Shown piece after piece: positions 55,601-61,295 of a stretch of DNA of 64,000 nucleotides. This DNA is from an uncultured Draconibacterium sp. Lineage in GTDB: Bacteria; Bacteroidota; Bacteroidia; Bacteroidales; Prolixibacteraceae. The DNA lies in the NCBI RefSeq assembly GCF_963674925.1, contig NZ_OY771647.1, positions 697,501-761,500 on the forward strand, read 5' to 3'. The stretch's first letter is position 1; every line of letters begins with the position of its first letter. A program made the translations under genes and the position numbers. The notes under the pieces are model-generated. The model saw only the letters and a list, made by a program, of their open reading frames with translations. It was not told where the DNA came from and did not search any database.

Positions 55601-57307
55601 TTCCACATCATCCGTAGGTAACGGTACTACACCACCAACCCAAGAACTACCAAGATTCCAGTCTCCTCCTGCAGCTGTGGATGTTATTACTGCCGCCGTT
55701 CCCTGCCCCGATTTCAAATAAACCTCTTCCGCTCCAACACGAATCAAATGTTCTGCAATCCCGCGGTTCCCATTTACATCGGTAATTTCATAAACCCGGG
55801 TAATTGTATAGGGGCAACTGGGATTACTTTGCGTTTCGGAAGCCAGGCGGAATGTTGAATAATAAATTTGACAGTTGTCATGAACTGTTCCACCGGCATT
55901 TGCAAATTCAGTCCAGGTGGAATAAGCAGCGGGGATAGATTGTCCGCATTTTCGCTGAATAGTTGCAGGAGCATTGAGCACCGGTGCCTGATTATCGGAT
56001 ACCAAAATGCTAAAATCGAAGGCCAATAAACGAACACCATCCTCGTAAACCATTACGGTATAGTCGCCATCGCTTAGGGTAGTTTGATCTTCGGCTCCCT
56101 GCACAATTCCACTTCCGTTTTGCGTCGACCAAACAAAACTAACTATTCCGGAGGTACCATTTACGGTCAGATCAACCATTCCGGTTCTGCTGCCTTTACA
56201 ACTAACATCAGTTTTTGAGAATAAGATCTCGGCCTGCGTTTCTGCTCCGGGCTCTAAAAGTACTTCCGGTTCGGTCGATTCAACTGTGGCTTCATAAGCC
56301 ATTCCTTCTCCTGTTACTTCAATTACATGTTTAACTTCGGCTACGTTGCCATCATTATCCGAAATACTATAGGTACGTGTTACTGTGTAGGGGCAGGTTA
56401 TACCGCTGCTGGTTTGGCCCACGTATCTAAAACTTCCGTAGTTAACCGAACAATTGTCATTTGCGCTTCCGCCTGCCCGTTCAAATTGTGCCCATGTTGT
56501 AAAGGCATCAGGTACGGATTGTCCACATTCGCTTTCCGAATCCGGTGGCGCAATCAATTCCGGTGCTTCAGCATCGGTAACGGTTACGGTAAAATTATGA
56601 ACCGCCGTATTTACTCCATCGCTAATTCGATATTCAACCAGGGTTGAACCAACCGGGAACTGCTGACCAGAACTGTAATTACTGTTATAAATTAATTGAT
56701 CCTGCGGCACACAATTATCGGCAGCAGATGGTTCGGTCCAACTCACATTGGCATAACATTCTCCAGGCAGGTTTCGAACCGTAATGTGTCCGGGAGAACT
56801 GATCAGGCGTGGAGCCTGGTTATCTTCAACAGTAACAGTAAAGGTGCAGTTAATTGAGTTGTTGTAAAGAGTTGCACCGCTATAAGTAATTACTGTAATT
56901 CCCTGGTTAAAGGTATAACTGCCAATTTGGTTGATGCCGGAACCATTCGACGCTGCTTCAGTTGCTCCGGTCATTTCCCAACTCAGTGTTGAAATAATGC
57001 CGTTGGGATCAGAAATATCTAAACCATTGCTGACAACTGCCACACAGGAATTCAGGTCGGTATATCTGGAGATATCTTCCGGACAAACAATGCCTGTTGT
57101 ATCGTCTTGAGAAGCAGGGATGTCCGAAATTTCTGTAAGTAATTGATTTGAAATTGAGGGCGAAACAAAGCCCATTACAGAATCTTTTGCAGAAGAGAAT
57201 GAGGCATAGCTCTCACTACTCACAGCATTGGGTTCTGTAAAACACAGAAAAACAGCCAGCAATAAGAATGCTGTTTTTAAAGTCTGGTTATGTTTCGATC
57301 TGGTCAC
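40637..57307 (-). CDS. Giant repetitive secreted adhesin, 5,556 residues, no recognised sorting domain
   Basis: The start is GTG at 57307 (a stop codon lies immediately upstream), giving a signal sequence (TLKTAFLLLAVFLCF). Domains in order, residues approximate: HYR-like domains to 540; a beta-solenoid (NNGTLLIGSNNLQIDGNL type) 540-900; twenty 80-residue repeats 960-2570; about seven 80-residue repeats of a second type (ICQDITVQLDATGNATITA) to 3050; PKD-like domains to 3600; a jelly-roll/MAM-like domain (LLAEDFNGSASGW ... FWAIDNVTVTG) 3620-3810; a carbohydrate-binding-like domain (MVTNGDFEAGDTGF) to 4140; two SprB repeats (GTYSVTVTDANGC) 4320-4470; and about six HYR domains to 5390. It ends DITITPRPQVIKTDY. 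This resembles SprB-type gliding adhesins and lies 97 bases after a PorP/SprF gene, but no CHU_C or Por domain is visible. Confidence 0.93.
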   Translation of the reverse strand: MTRSKHNQTLKTAFLLLAVFLCFTEPNAVSSESYASFSSAKDSVMGFVSPSISNQLLTEISDIPASQDDTTGIVCPEDISRYTDLNSCVAVVSNGLDISDPNGIISTLSWEMTGATEAASNGSGINQIGSYTFNQGITVITYSGATLYNNSINCTFTVTVEDNQAPRLISSPGHITVRNLPGECYANVSWTEPSAADNCVPQDQLIYNSNYSSGQQFPVGSTLVEYRISDGVNTAVHNFTVTVTDAEAPELIAPPDSESECGQSVPDAFTTWAQFERAGGSANDNCSVNYGSFRYVGQTSSGITCPYTVTRTYSISDNDGNVAEVKHVIEVTGEGMAYEATVESTEPEVLLEPGAETQAEILFSKTDVSCKGSRTGMVDLTVNGTSGIVSFVWSTQNGSGIVQGAEDQTTLSDGDYTVMVYEDGVRLLAFDFSILVSDNQAPVLNAPATIQRKCGQSIPAAYSTWTEFANAGGTVHDNCQIYYSTFRLASETQSNPSCPYTITRVYEITDVNGNRGIAEHLIRVGAEEVYLKSGQGTAAVITSTAAGGDWNLGSSWVGGVVPLPTDDVEIVSGATITLTDNRTVVNVTNNGTLLIGSNNLQIDGNLINNGTLTVGSGTITNYGNWTNNGAFTAGTGTVEFTGSTDAIISGSSATDFNAFVLDKGSDVTTDLVVQSDITITDLTFSNGVLDVESGTTDIADIVNVNNTIPSKAGIRVSGGTLTTGYYSIINEGLIEVTSGNATFGTGSGNRVHTQVDGAFIVSGGTVEIAGRLENTAGGTLSGYPSGINISGGIITLATAGNNESGTGSLDVTTNGAFNFTGGTVIFENPSTAGAALDLGLVDGTGNGAKTITNGIFQFGNENTPNGSIFHIDSEIKIPNIVTYSGSALFLAMPADGASSVECIDQATVPTPPVVLDNCGYEITPTVPSGYVVTTYDGCEGDVTYTYTYEDCDGSTHDWVYVYTIDDVTNPTASNPAPITVQCAADVPAPDITVVTDEADNCTAAPEVAFVSDSDNGLTCPKTITRTYSVTDDCGNSINVEQTITINDDTNPTASNPAPITVQCAADVPAPDITVVTDEADNCTAAPEVAFVSDSDNGLTCPKTITRTYSVTDDCGNSINVDQTITINDDTNPTASNPAPVTVQCIGDVPAVDINVVTDEADNCTAAPVVAHVGDVSNGSCPEIITRTYSVTDDCGNSINVDQTITINDDTNPTASNPAPVTVQCIGDVPAVDINVVTDEADNCTAAPVVAHVGDVSNGSCPEIITRTYSVTDDCGNSINVDQTITINDDTNPTASNPAPVTVQCIGDVPAVDINVVTDEADNCTAAPVVAHVGDVSNGSCPEIITRTYSVTDDCGNSITVDQTITINDDTNPTASNPAPVTVQCIGDVPAVDINVVTDEADNCTAAPVVAHVGDVSNGSCPEIITRTYSVTDDCGNSITVDQTITINDDTNPTASNPAPVTVQCIGDVPAVDINVVTDEADNCTAAPVVAHVGDVSNGSCPEIITRTYSVTDDCGNSITVDQTITINDDTNPTASNPAPVTVQCIGDVPAVDINVVTDEADNCTAAPVVAHVGDVSNGSCPEIITRTYSVTDDCGNSITVDQTITINDDTNPTASNPAPVTVQCIGDVPAVDINVVTDEADNCTAAPVVAHVGDVSNGSCPEIITRTYSVTDDCGNSITVDQTITINDDTNPTASNPAPVTVQCIGDVPAVDINVVTDEADNCTAAPVVAHVGDVSNGSCPEIITRTYSVTDDCGNSITVDQTITINDDTNPTASNPAPVTVQCIGDVPAVDINVVTDEADNCTAAPVVAHVGDVSNGSCPEIITRTYSVTDDCGNSITVDQTITINDDTNPTASNPAPVTVQCIGDVPAVDINVVTDEADNCTAAPVVAHVGDVSNGSCPEIITRTYSVTDDCGNSITVDQTITINDDTNPTASNPAPVTVQCIGDVPAVDINVVTDEADNCTAAPVVAHVGDVSNGSCPEIITRTYSVTDDCGNSITVDQTITINDDTNPTASNPAPVTVQCIGDVPAVDINVVTDEADNCTAAPVVAHVGDVSNGSCPEIITRTYSVTDDCGNSITVDQTITINDDTNPTASNPAPVTVQCIGDVPAVDINVVTDEADNCTAAPVVAHVGDVSNGSCPEIITRTYSVTDDCGNSITVDQTITINDDTNPTASNPAPVTVQCIGDVPAVDINVVTDEADNCTAAPVVAHVGDVSNGSCPEIITRTYSVTDDCGNSITVDQTITINDDTNPTASNPAPVTVQCIGDVPAVDINVVTDEADNCTAAPVVAHVGDVSNGSCPEIITRTYSVTDDCGNSINVDQTITINDDTNPTASNPAPVTVQCIGDVPAVDINVVTDEADNCTAAPVVTHVGDVSNGSCPEIITRTYSVTDDCGNSITVDQTITINDDTNPTASNPAPVTVQCIGDVPAVDINVVTDEADNCTAAPVVTHVGDVSNGSCPEIITRTYSVTDDCGNSITVDQTITINDDTNPTASNPAPVTVQCIGDVPAVDINVVTDEADNCTAAPVVAWVSDVSDGGFNPEIITRTYSVTDDCGNSINVEQTITIDDVTPPTALCQPLTIQLDATGNATITPDQIDNGSNDNCTVAGDLVFALNKTDFDCTNVGDNTVTLTVTDEAGNTSTCTATVMVEDNVDPVAICQDITVQLDATGNATITAANIDNGSSDNCAITSRTLSQNNFDCDDVGENTVTLTITDVNGNSSTCDAKVTVEQTILPTALCKDIIVELDASGNATITAGDIDNGSSVVCGTPTLSIDQSTFDCNDVGTQTVILTVSDQNGNSSQCTATVTVQDNILPIVVCQDIIVALDASGAATIAAADIDNGSSDNCSIASLVLDKTSFDCSEVGDHTVTLTVTDEHGNSNSCTANVEIIDNINPIAICRDLTIQLNSSGTAVIAAADINDGSSDNCSIASVTINQTIFDCTHIGTNTVTLTVTDASGNSSTCDGTVTVEDNTNPIAICKNYTVQLDATGNASITAADIDNGSNDACGIASLDLDRYDFTCADLGTNNVTLTVTDNNGNQSSCPAVVTVIDNLPPTASAGGSATICIDETHTLSGATANNGTIEWTHNGQGSLSDETTLTPSYTSVLADAGQTVTLTLTVTGNNACGTNTASAIYTIEVNAVATVNPVDPMEYCAGETTTAVTLGSNLAGATFNISGGQNVGLFNQNGVDEIPSFTAIANTATITITPVYNGCPGDPIDVEITVKPRPSVSAAPLFQTICSGEATDIALGSNITGATMSWTTTVEPAGSNITGMTAGVDESTASINDVLVNNETTEVTVTYHIRAKANGCEGPELNIVVKIKPAFSASIAGTTTVCQEDPAPNITFEVTGGTAPYILTYNINGGSDIDVQLNSGTSINIPAPTDADGDFVYTLVSVYEAGGCTHTFNETATVTVSPKPYLSSTLTPTGVCSNNAFTYTPTSDTPGTTFTWSRAAIAGIDNPAETGTDAIDEFLINTTNAPIPVVYTYTLEAAGCTNSQDVVVMVTPTPSLTSTLSPDGVCSENPFSYTPTSDVSETTFPWTRAAVAGISNPAASGTGDINEVLINTTDNPVAVTYEYTLTSNDCVNQATYSVVVVVTPAPEVTASADVSCVCPGGTVNLTSSSDISGGTPLPGTLLAEDFNGSASGWTTTNTSTGGDPSHAAWTLRPEGYTYDAGYWFWFWWVSQNYTFSSNDDSQFFLSNSHDQDGGTTRTTLESPAFSTVGYNSLELDFYHYYNDNGGDNANIEVSTDGANWTEIQRYDSDRGSSTNFRNETVDLTAYIGQPTLYIRFRYYATEDYFWAIDNVTVTGTSSGTTADVSWEAFNQDFTSSSGEFSTTANPTTTISEPTQFVATYIDPDTNCPGRDTVFVDICETPDPVIAPDYCAVAPNVLLTAYGGAAGATYDWRDSEGDQVGTDQQYIVSLVDRYQVTITNPNGCSATAQLEVSNEMVTNGDFEAGDTGFITDYLPSNNLSTGGQGGSTGGEGLYAIGDDANDYHSNFWGDSDHTSGSGNYMIINGKGSQYVVWENAVDITLLPGTNYYFSGWAMSLNSVGNDAQLVYEIEYDGIVEQIGSTAIIQPGVQNDNNTWLSSGRFYGNWTYTGTSITTARIRVVNLRPDDPGNDFGIDDLSFGTFDPFPLVIDVDFDEVCEGDTLFLYSNSQYGKEPITYSWTGPNGFTSTEQNPIIPNFSIADAGKYKLEAQDAYGCDILPDSTVVPFNEAPVANAGPDDFVCTANPEVNLNGTIDGSATSGYWTGGGGTFNPDANTLNATYTLSQAEIDAGIAELILSTDDPTGVCEAHKDTLYITIHNSLEITTSSTMPDCHGGANGTATATVSVTTVEPYTYLWSDGQTTPTARDLAAGTYSVTVTDANGCTAQATVTVDEPDLFVISAISPIISAPSCYGATDGSATMEVTGGTPPYSFIWDAATGDQRTATASNLAAGTYTVLVTDANGCSAATFTATIPNPPPPSLQCPDDMEDIIDDAACTIVLDDIEEPVFDGYCTTTLSYELSGATTGSGTGSVNGQVNFNVGITTVTYRIEDTAGNQDECSFTVWVKHQNLLPTRYDCPDPIVNAGTPDNYECLKNVTLGQVTLDDQCNEIESIWHDSPYSSDPADASGDYPVGSTSFQWFIRDVSGNIETCDVTVIVDDLDPQITCPADVIETVAANECSKTGVTIDPPDYDDNCPDPVLSYVLTGATTGSGTGEVPSYQVFNIGVTTVTYTVTDAHNNTAQCSFNVTIERLSIPPAVITCPPNPAKVTAVGGTCFAPVSPAAPTVVDPCATTTYTIVNDFNNSDDASDSYPVGTTIVTWTISDNSGKTYECTQTVVVEDIDPTITCPTSVAETIAADQCSKTGVTINPPTFSDNCPNPVLTYTLSGATTGSGINVVPASQVFNIGVTTVTYTVTDTDNRTAECSFTVTIERLSIPPAVINCPVDPPSVTAVAGTCFAPVNPDAPVISDPCATASYTIVNDFTGTDDASGSYPVGTTTVTWTITDNSGKIYTCEQEVVVEDLDPVISCPSDVSEIIAADACSKSDVVLGTPTYSDNCPNPVLTYELSGATTGSGSGTVPANQVFNIGETTVTYTVTDTDNRSASCSYTVTIVRFSIPPAAINCPPDPTPVTAVAGTCFAPVSPAPPTINDPCATTTYTIVNDFTGTDDASDSYPVGTTTVIWTITDNSGKIYTCNQEVIVEDIPPSINCPADYTFLADENVNYKDNVTLADPTYEDNCPNPILEWTRVEPDGTTTHSASTGINFIANPGRYYIGVTTITYKITDSSGLTDECSFTVTVTGIPEIDCPDDILQPTDAGVCTRALDPGVPVLEPGSPTVDNWTWEMTGATTGSGSNAGNTPNPISPNPYTFNVGVTTITWTACNISGCATCEQIIIITDEEPPVITADPYENCVDPLHWAVYNESDPTPQFGHVDPNLEKSPIDYRTLLAGDTDLDLTSLTDNCCDSLSMINNLQWRIEFADTPDPITGAAVSHPNITGEGQPSEYIDPVSGVAADIYLWGDGVTFSTVTHSIFYWIEDCNGNPITEELRKDITITPRPQVIKTDY
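49600..54410 (-). repeat. Twenty-unit coding tandem array, 240-bp period
   Basis: Eighteen landmarks GAACTGTCAC at exact 240-bp steps (49801 to 53881). Seventeen inner units are almost identical, differing at only a few sites: TTGATTG or TTAATGG, ACCGTTATC or ACATTTATC, and ATGTGCAAC or ATGTGTAAC. The two units nearest the protein N-terminus and the one nearest the C-terminal side are diverged. Each unit encodes 80 residues with four Cys (VQC, DNC, SCPE, DDC). Confidence 0.97.
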
Positions 57308-57404
57308 TTAACAACTCTAAGGTTTTCAATTAATTTTTCTCTACATAATTTTAATTTTACTCGTTACCCAATCATTTTAGGGTTTGTAATTGTGTCCATC
57401 GTCA

Positions 57405-58337
57405 TTAAAAGTATCTGGACCTTAAATAGCTTCGTCCAAAAAAGTCCACATCAAAACCAAAAGTAAATTCAAAAGTTCCGTTCTGATATGGGTATATTTC
57501 GTTTGTTGTAATATCCATTGCAAATCCCACTCTAAATTTGTTACTAAACATCCAGTTGCCTGTAAAACATATTGCACCCCCGGTGCGCCCCAATACACCA
57601 AGCCACAGCTTTTCGCGGATCATAAAGTTTGCAGCCAAATCAATCTGCATGGGCGCACCCCAGGTCGCCTTGACCAGCAATGTGGGTTTAAACACAAAAT
57701 AATTAAATGGATCGAGTGGAATCACATATCCACCATTCAGGTAGATGGTACGCACCTCGGCACTGGAAGAATAGTTATGGAAATTCTCTTTCAAATCGTT
57801 CTCAATAAGCTTTGGAATAGAGAATCCGGCATAAAAATAATCCTGGTAAATAAATATTCCGAAACCAAAATTGGGCAGAAATGACAAATCTACATCTTCA
57901 TCAAAAGCCCTGTCGTACTTGCCATCGGGATATAAAATGTATTCGGTAAGCGGGTTTTTATAATTGGTAAAACCGAATTTTACACCCATTCGCATACGTG
58001 TACGGCGCGATAGGTATACTTCGTAAGAATAATCGCCAAGTACAGTCAAGCGCTTTTCACGACCAAATGTGTCGTTCATGATATTGAATCCAACACCAAC
58101 CGCTTCGTTCCGTAAAGGTGAGTGAAATGAAATGTATTCAGTCAGAGGCGAACGGTTAATCCCGGCCCACTGTTTTCTTACTAAGGTGGTAAAACCTATC
58201 TTTTCCCACATTCCTGCATAAGCCGGGTTAATGATTTGGCCATTATACATGTATGAGGTGAAAATAGGATCCTGTTGTGCACCACACCTGAGTGATATTA
58301 GCAAGACAAATATCCCTAATACAACAATTCTTTTAAT
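57405..58337 (-). CDS. PorP/SprF family type IX secretion protein, non-canonical start
   Basis: An outer-membrane protein of the PorP/SprF family, which helps export or anchor a cognate T9SS adhesin. The family signature QDPIFTSYMYNGQIINPAYAG is at the mature N-terminus, followed by strand-like segments to RSYLRSRYF. The natural signal peptide reads KRIVVLGIFVLLISLRCGAQ, but its upstream frame, open to the stop at 58383-58385, has no ATG, GTG or TTG. The first conventional start is a TTG at 58304 inside the hydrophobic core. I therefore place the start at an ATT codon (58335-58337, ATT AAA AGA), with an AAAGAG-like site about 16 bases upstream; a one-base difference would make it ATG. It is the first gene of the adhesin locus, 97 bases before the giant adhesin. 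Confidence 0.87.
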   Translation of the reverse strand: MKRIVVLGIFVLLISLRCGAQQDPIFTSYMYNGQIINPAYAGMWEKIGFTTLVRKQWAGINRSPLTEYISFHSPLRNEAVGVGFNIMNDTFGREKRLTVLGDYSYEVYLSRRTRMRMGVKFGFTNYKNPLTEYILYPDGKYDRAFDEDVDLSFLPNFGFGIFIYQDYFYAGFSIPKLIENDLKENFHNYSSSAEVRTIYLNGGYVIPLDPFNYFVFKPTLLVKATWGAPMQIDLAANFMIREKLWLGVLGRTGGAICFTGNWMFSNKFRVGFAMDITTNEIYPYQNGTFEFTFGFDVDFFGRSYLRSRYF

Positions 58338-58394
58338 GACGATACAAATTTTCTCTTTACAACTGCGGCAAACTACAACAATTTACTAACAAAT

Positions 58395-58428
58395 GCAACC
58401 ATACATTGCCTAAAAAGATATTCACAAA
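58395..58428 (-). promoter_or_regulatory. Promoter of the PorP/SprF-adhesin locus
   Basis: On the minus strand TTTG (58428-58425), 21 bases, then TATGGTTGC (58403-58395), close to the Bacteroidota TTTG / TAnnTTTGC pair. The predicted start near 58388 leaves a 50-base leader before the proposed ATT start. Confidence 0.5.
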
Positions 58429-58469
58429 CCCTGAACAATTCAGTACTTTCAGAATTATCTTTGTTAATT

Positions 58470-58486
58470 TTTCCCAAATTGGGAAA
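58470..58486. promoter_or_regulatory. Perfect palindrome, possible operator
   Basis: TTTCCCAA, central A, TTGGGAAA. There is no T-tract beyond it, and it is upstream of the promoter candidate for the PorP/SprF gene. Confidence 0.4.
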
Positions 58487-58668
58487 TGTTAATAACTCGG
58501 ACGAATACAACAATCTGTAATTCTGTCGTTAATATTGCCTATTTAATAAAAAGATAGTGCAAACCTCGTCATCAAAGAAGGGGAAAGACAGCCCCTCGAA
58601 TGATATACGTTATATTAAATAGAAGGCATGTTATTGCTCAAATATAGAATATTTTTCGTTTTAATATG

Positions 58669-59892
58669 CTAATTAACCGAACTCTTTTTGATTACCGCTG
58701 AAAATACCCGCAGGAAATTTCCACCCCAAACTTTGGCAATCTCCTCTTCGGTATAGCCGCGTTTTAGCATTTCGTCCGTAATGTTTGGCATCTGGCTAAC
58801 ATCGGCACAATCGGCCAGTCCGCCTCCCCCATCAAAATCCGAGCCAATACCAACATAGTCAATACCTACCAGATTTTTTACATGGTCGATATGATCTACA
58901 CAATCGGCAACGGTTGGCAATTGCTTTGGATATTTCTCATCCAGTTCGCGCCACTGTTTCCGAACTTCTGCCTGTTCTGTTTCGCTCATTTTTGCAAAGC
59001 GGGTATTAAATATTTTTCTTATTTCCTGTTCTTTTTGATAACGAACAGTGGTAGTATCCGGATCTTTAATATAGTCGTCGAGTAAACAAATCTGAATTAC
59101 ACCGCCATTTTTGGCCAATGCTTTTATCATATCATCCGTCATATTTCGATTATGATGTGCTATGGCGCGAACACTCGAGTGCGAAGCAAAAACCGGCACC
59201 TTGCTCAGTTCAACCACATCATAAAACGATTTATCGGAAATATGCGAAACATCGATCAACATTCCCAGGCGGTTCATTTCTTTCACAACCTCTTTTCCGA
59301 ACGGGCTCAGTCCGTTGAATTCAGGTCCGTTTTTATCGGTTGAAGAATCGCAAACATCATTATTCGACGAGTGACAAAGCGTAATGTAACGAACACCTTT
59401 AGTGTAAAATTCTTCTACCCTGTCGAGCTCCTGGCCCAAAGGGAAACCATTTTCCATTCCGATGTAAATGGCACGTTTCCCTTCCTTTTTAAGGCGTACA
59501 ACATCCTCGGGAGTAGTGGCCACTTCGGCCATACTGTTATATTTTTTACATACTTCGTAGGTTTTCTCAATCATCTTATTCGCCATTTCGTAGGCATTCT
59601 GCGTATTCTCTTCGGTTCGCGGGCGCTGGCTGGTAAATGCTGCAAAAAAGATCGCATCCAATCCGCCTTCTTCCATCCTCGGAAAATCAACCCGGCTTCC
59701 CGGTGCTTCGTTTGCTACCCCCACATCCAGGTCGCCTTCTAACAGCGCCATTGGCGTATCACAATGTGTATCAATTGTTATTGCACGGTTATGTACTTCC
59801 ATTACTTTTCCATCTTTACCTTCACAAAATCCATTTAACCCCGCTAACAGTCCCCCAACCATTAGAAAAAAAGAATATGCCTTAATCATCAT
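58669..59892 (-). CDS. Membrane dipeptidase (peptidase M19, renal dipeptidase family)
   Basis: A 407-residue zinc dipeptidase with a signal peptide (IKAYSFFLMVGGLLAGLNGFC), so probably periplasmic; Cys23 could make it a lipoprotein, though the lipobox is weak. Binuclear zinc ligands are visible: His43 and Asp45 in DTHCDTP, the bridging Glu in YIGMENG, His in LIDVSHISD and His in VFASHSS. The conserved GIGSDFDGGG segment and WGGNFLRVF ending complete the family pattern. It would cleave dipeptides, possibly including D-amino-acid ones, feeding peptide uptake like the S46 peptidase at the left edge. It stands alone, on the same strand as the adhesin locus but not coupled to it. Confidence 0.95.
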   Translation of the reverse strand: MMIKAYSFFLMVGGLLAGLNGFCEGKDGKVMEVHNRAITIDTHCDTPMALLEGDLDVGVANEAPGSRVDFPRMEEGGLDAIFFAAFTSQRPRTEENTQNAYEMANKMIEKTYEVCKKYNSMAEVATTPEDVVRLKKEGKRAIYIGMENGFPLGQELDRVEEFYTKGVRYITLCHSSNNDVCDSSTDKNGPEFNGLSPFGKEVVKEMNRLGMLIDVSHISDKSFYDVVELSKVPVFASHSSVRAIAHHNRNMTDDMIKALAKNGGVIQICLLDDYIKDPDTTTVRYQKEQEIRKIFNTRFAKMSETEQAEVRKQWRELDEKYPKQLPTVADCVDHIDHVKNLVGIDYVGIGSDFDGGGGLADCADVSQMPNITDEMLKRGYTEEEIAKVWGGNFLRVFSAVIKKSSVN

Positions 59893-60128
59893 AAAATATT
59901 TTTGATTTTAAACTGAAAGCAATTATAACAAATGTATTTCATAATAGACAATATTCTGTCAAAAAGAATTTGTATTATGCTTATAAATATATTTTAGTCA
60001 ATACAATTCTATTCAAAACGCTAAAAGATAATCACCCGTTTTACACCTCTAACAGCTGCGCGCAATACTGAAAGAGATAACTATCCAGAGCAACTTTAAC
60101 TTTTGTCTTGTATATTTACCCGAAAAAA

Positions 60129-61205
60129 TTGCGAATAAACACAAAATACAAATGGCTTATTCTTCCGGCATTGGCGGGAGCAGTTTTTATGCTTACACTT
60201 TTCTTCCGGCAACATCCTGGCTTTGTTGAAACCTGGTATGCGCAAAGGCTCTATCCATTTATAGCTTCACTCCTTTCAAACATTTCTTATGTTTTTCCTT
60301 TTTCGCTTGATGATATCTTTTATGCAGTACTGATCTTAATGCCGGTAGTTCTGCTGGTTCGGATTTTTACAAAACAGATAAAATGGAAAACTGCCGGAAA
60401 ATTTTTGCTGAATGTTATTGCCTCAGTATATATTTTGTTTTATGTGTTTTGGGGATTCAATTATTTCCGCTCACCCTTACCCGACCGACTGGGAATAGAA
60501 GACCGGGAACCCGATACGGAGGAATTTGTGCAATTTATTCACCAGTACATTGATGAATTGAACCAGTTGTATTGCGATTTTGACACCATCGACAAATTGG
60601 AAACCGACCGTTTAATTGAAGAATCGTACCAACAACTGGCACCGGTTTTACAGTTCGGGTACCCGATGGGCAAACGCCGCGACAAAAAAATTACGTTCAG
60701 CGGATTTTATGCAAAATCAGGGATCACCGGATATTTCGGGCCATTTTTTAACGAAGTTCATGTAAACAAAAAGATTTTACCCATAGAATATCCATTTGTT
60801 CTGGCACACGAAAAAGCTCACCAACTGGGCGTAACGAGCGAGGCCGAAGCCAACTTTTACTCGTGGCTGGTTTGCACACATAGTTCGTCGCAACAAATTC
60901 AGTATTCGGCGAAACTGTTTATTTCATTCCATTTTTTCCGGCAGGCCCGCGGTTTGGAGGACTATAAAAAACTTGTTGCTGAAATCTCGCCTGAAGTACA
61001 GGCCGACATCAACACCATAAGCGAACACTGGAACAAACTGCGCAACGCAACCATGGATAAAACAGCTTCGAAACTCAACGATGCGTATTTGAAACACAAC
61101 AATATAAAATCGGGGATAAAAGATTATACCGGCGTGGTTGATCATGTTATGAACTTTTCGTTAGATTCAGCTTTTCAGCAACGTTACGGTCTTGCGCCCC
61201 GTTAA
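60129..61205 (+). CDS. DUF3810 membrane protein with HExxH motif
   Basis: A protein of about 358 residues with three N-terminal membrane segments (WLILPALAGAVFMLTLFF, DIFYAVLILMPVVLLVRIF, FLLNVIASVYILFYVFWGF), then a large soluble domain. This contains HEKAHQLG (HExxH) followed by TSEAEANFYSWLVC, where Glu could be the third metal ligand, the pattern of a gluzincin-like peptidase. It matches the Bacteroidota DUF3810 family; no substrate known. Start: both candidates are TTG (60108 and 60129). I choose 60129 because a TAACTTTTG promoter-like box (60097-60105) would put transcription start near 60112, beyond the first TTG. Confidence 0.85.
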   Translation: MRINTKYKWLILPALAGAVFMLTLFFRQHPGFVETWYAQRLYPFIASLLSNISYVFPFSLDDIFYAVLILMPVVLLVRIFTKQIKWKTAGKFLLNVIASVYILFYVFWGFNYFRSPLPDRLGIEDREPDTEEFVQFIHQYIDELNQLYCDFDTIDKLETDRLIEESYQQLAPVLQFGYPMGKRRDKKITFSGFYAKSGITGYFGPFFNEVHVNKKILPIEYPFVLAHEKAHQLGVTSEAEANFYSWLVCTHSSSQQIQYSAKLFISFHFFRQARGLEDYKKLVAEISPEVQADINTISEHWNKLRNATMDKTASKLNDAYLKHNNIKSGIKDYTGVVDHVMNFSLDSAFQQRYGLAPR

Positions 61206-61295
61206 ATTCATTTACTTTTGCCAGGTGTAACAAAAGTTGAGAAAGAACGGCTGCGAAAACCTCGTACTCCCGACTTCCGACTTCAAACTTCTTTT

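Larger units (their letters stand above)
58338..58668. other. 331-bp intergenic region upstream of PorP/SprF
   Basis: It contains the promoter candidate above and a perfect 17-base palindrome, TTTCCCAA-A-TTGGGAAA (58470-58486), about 40 bases upstream of the -33 box, a plausible operator for the adhesin locus. No gene seen. Confidence 0.55.
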
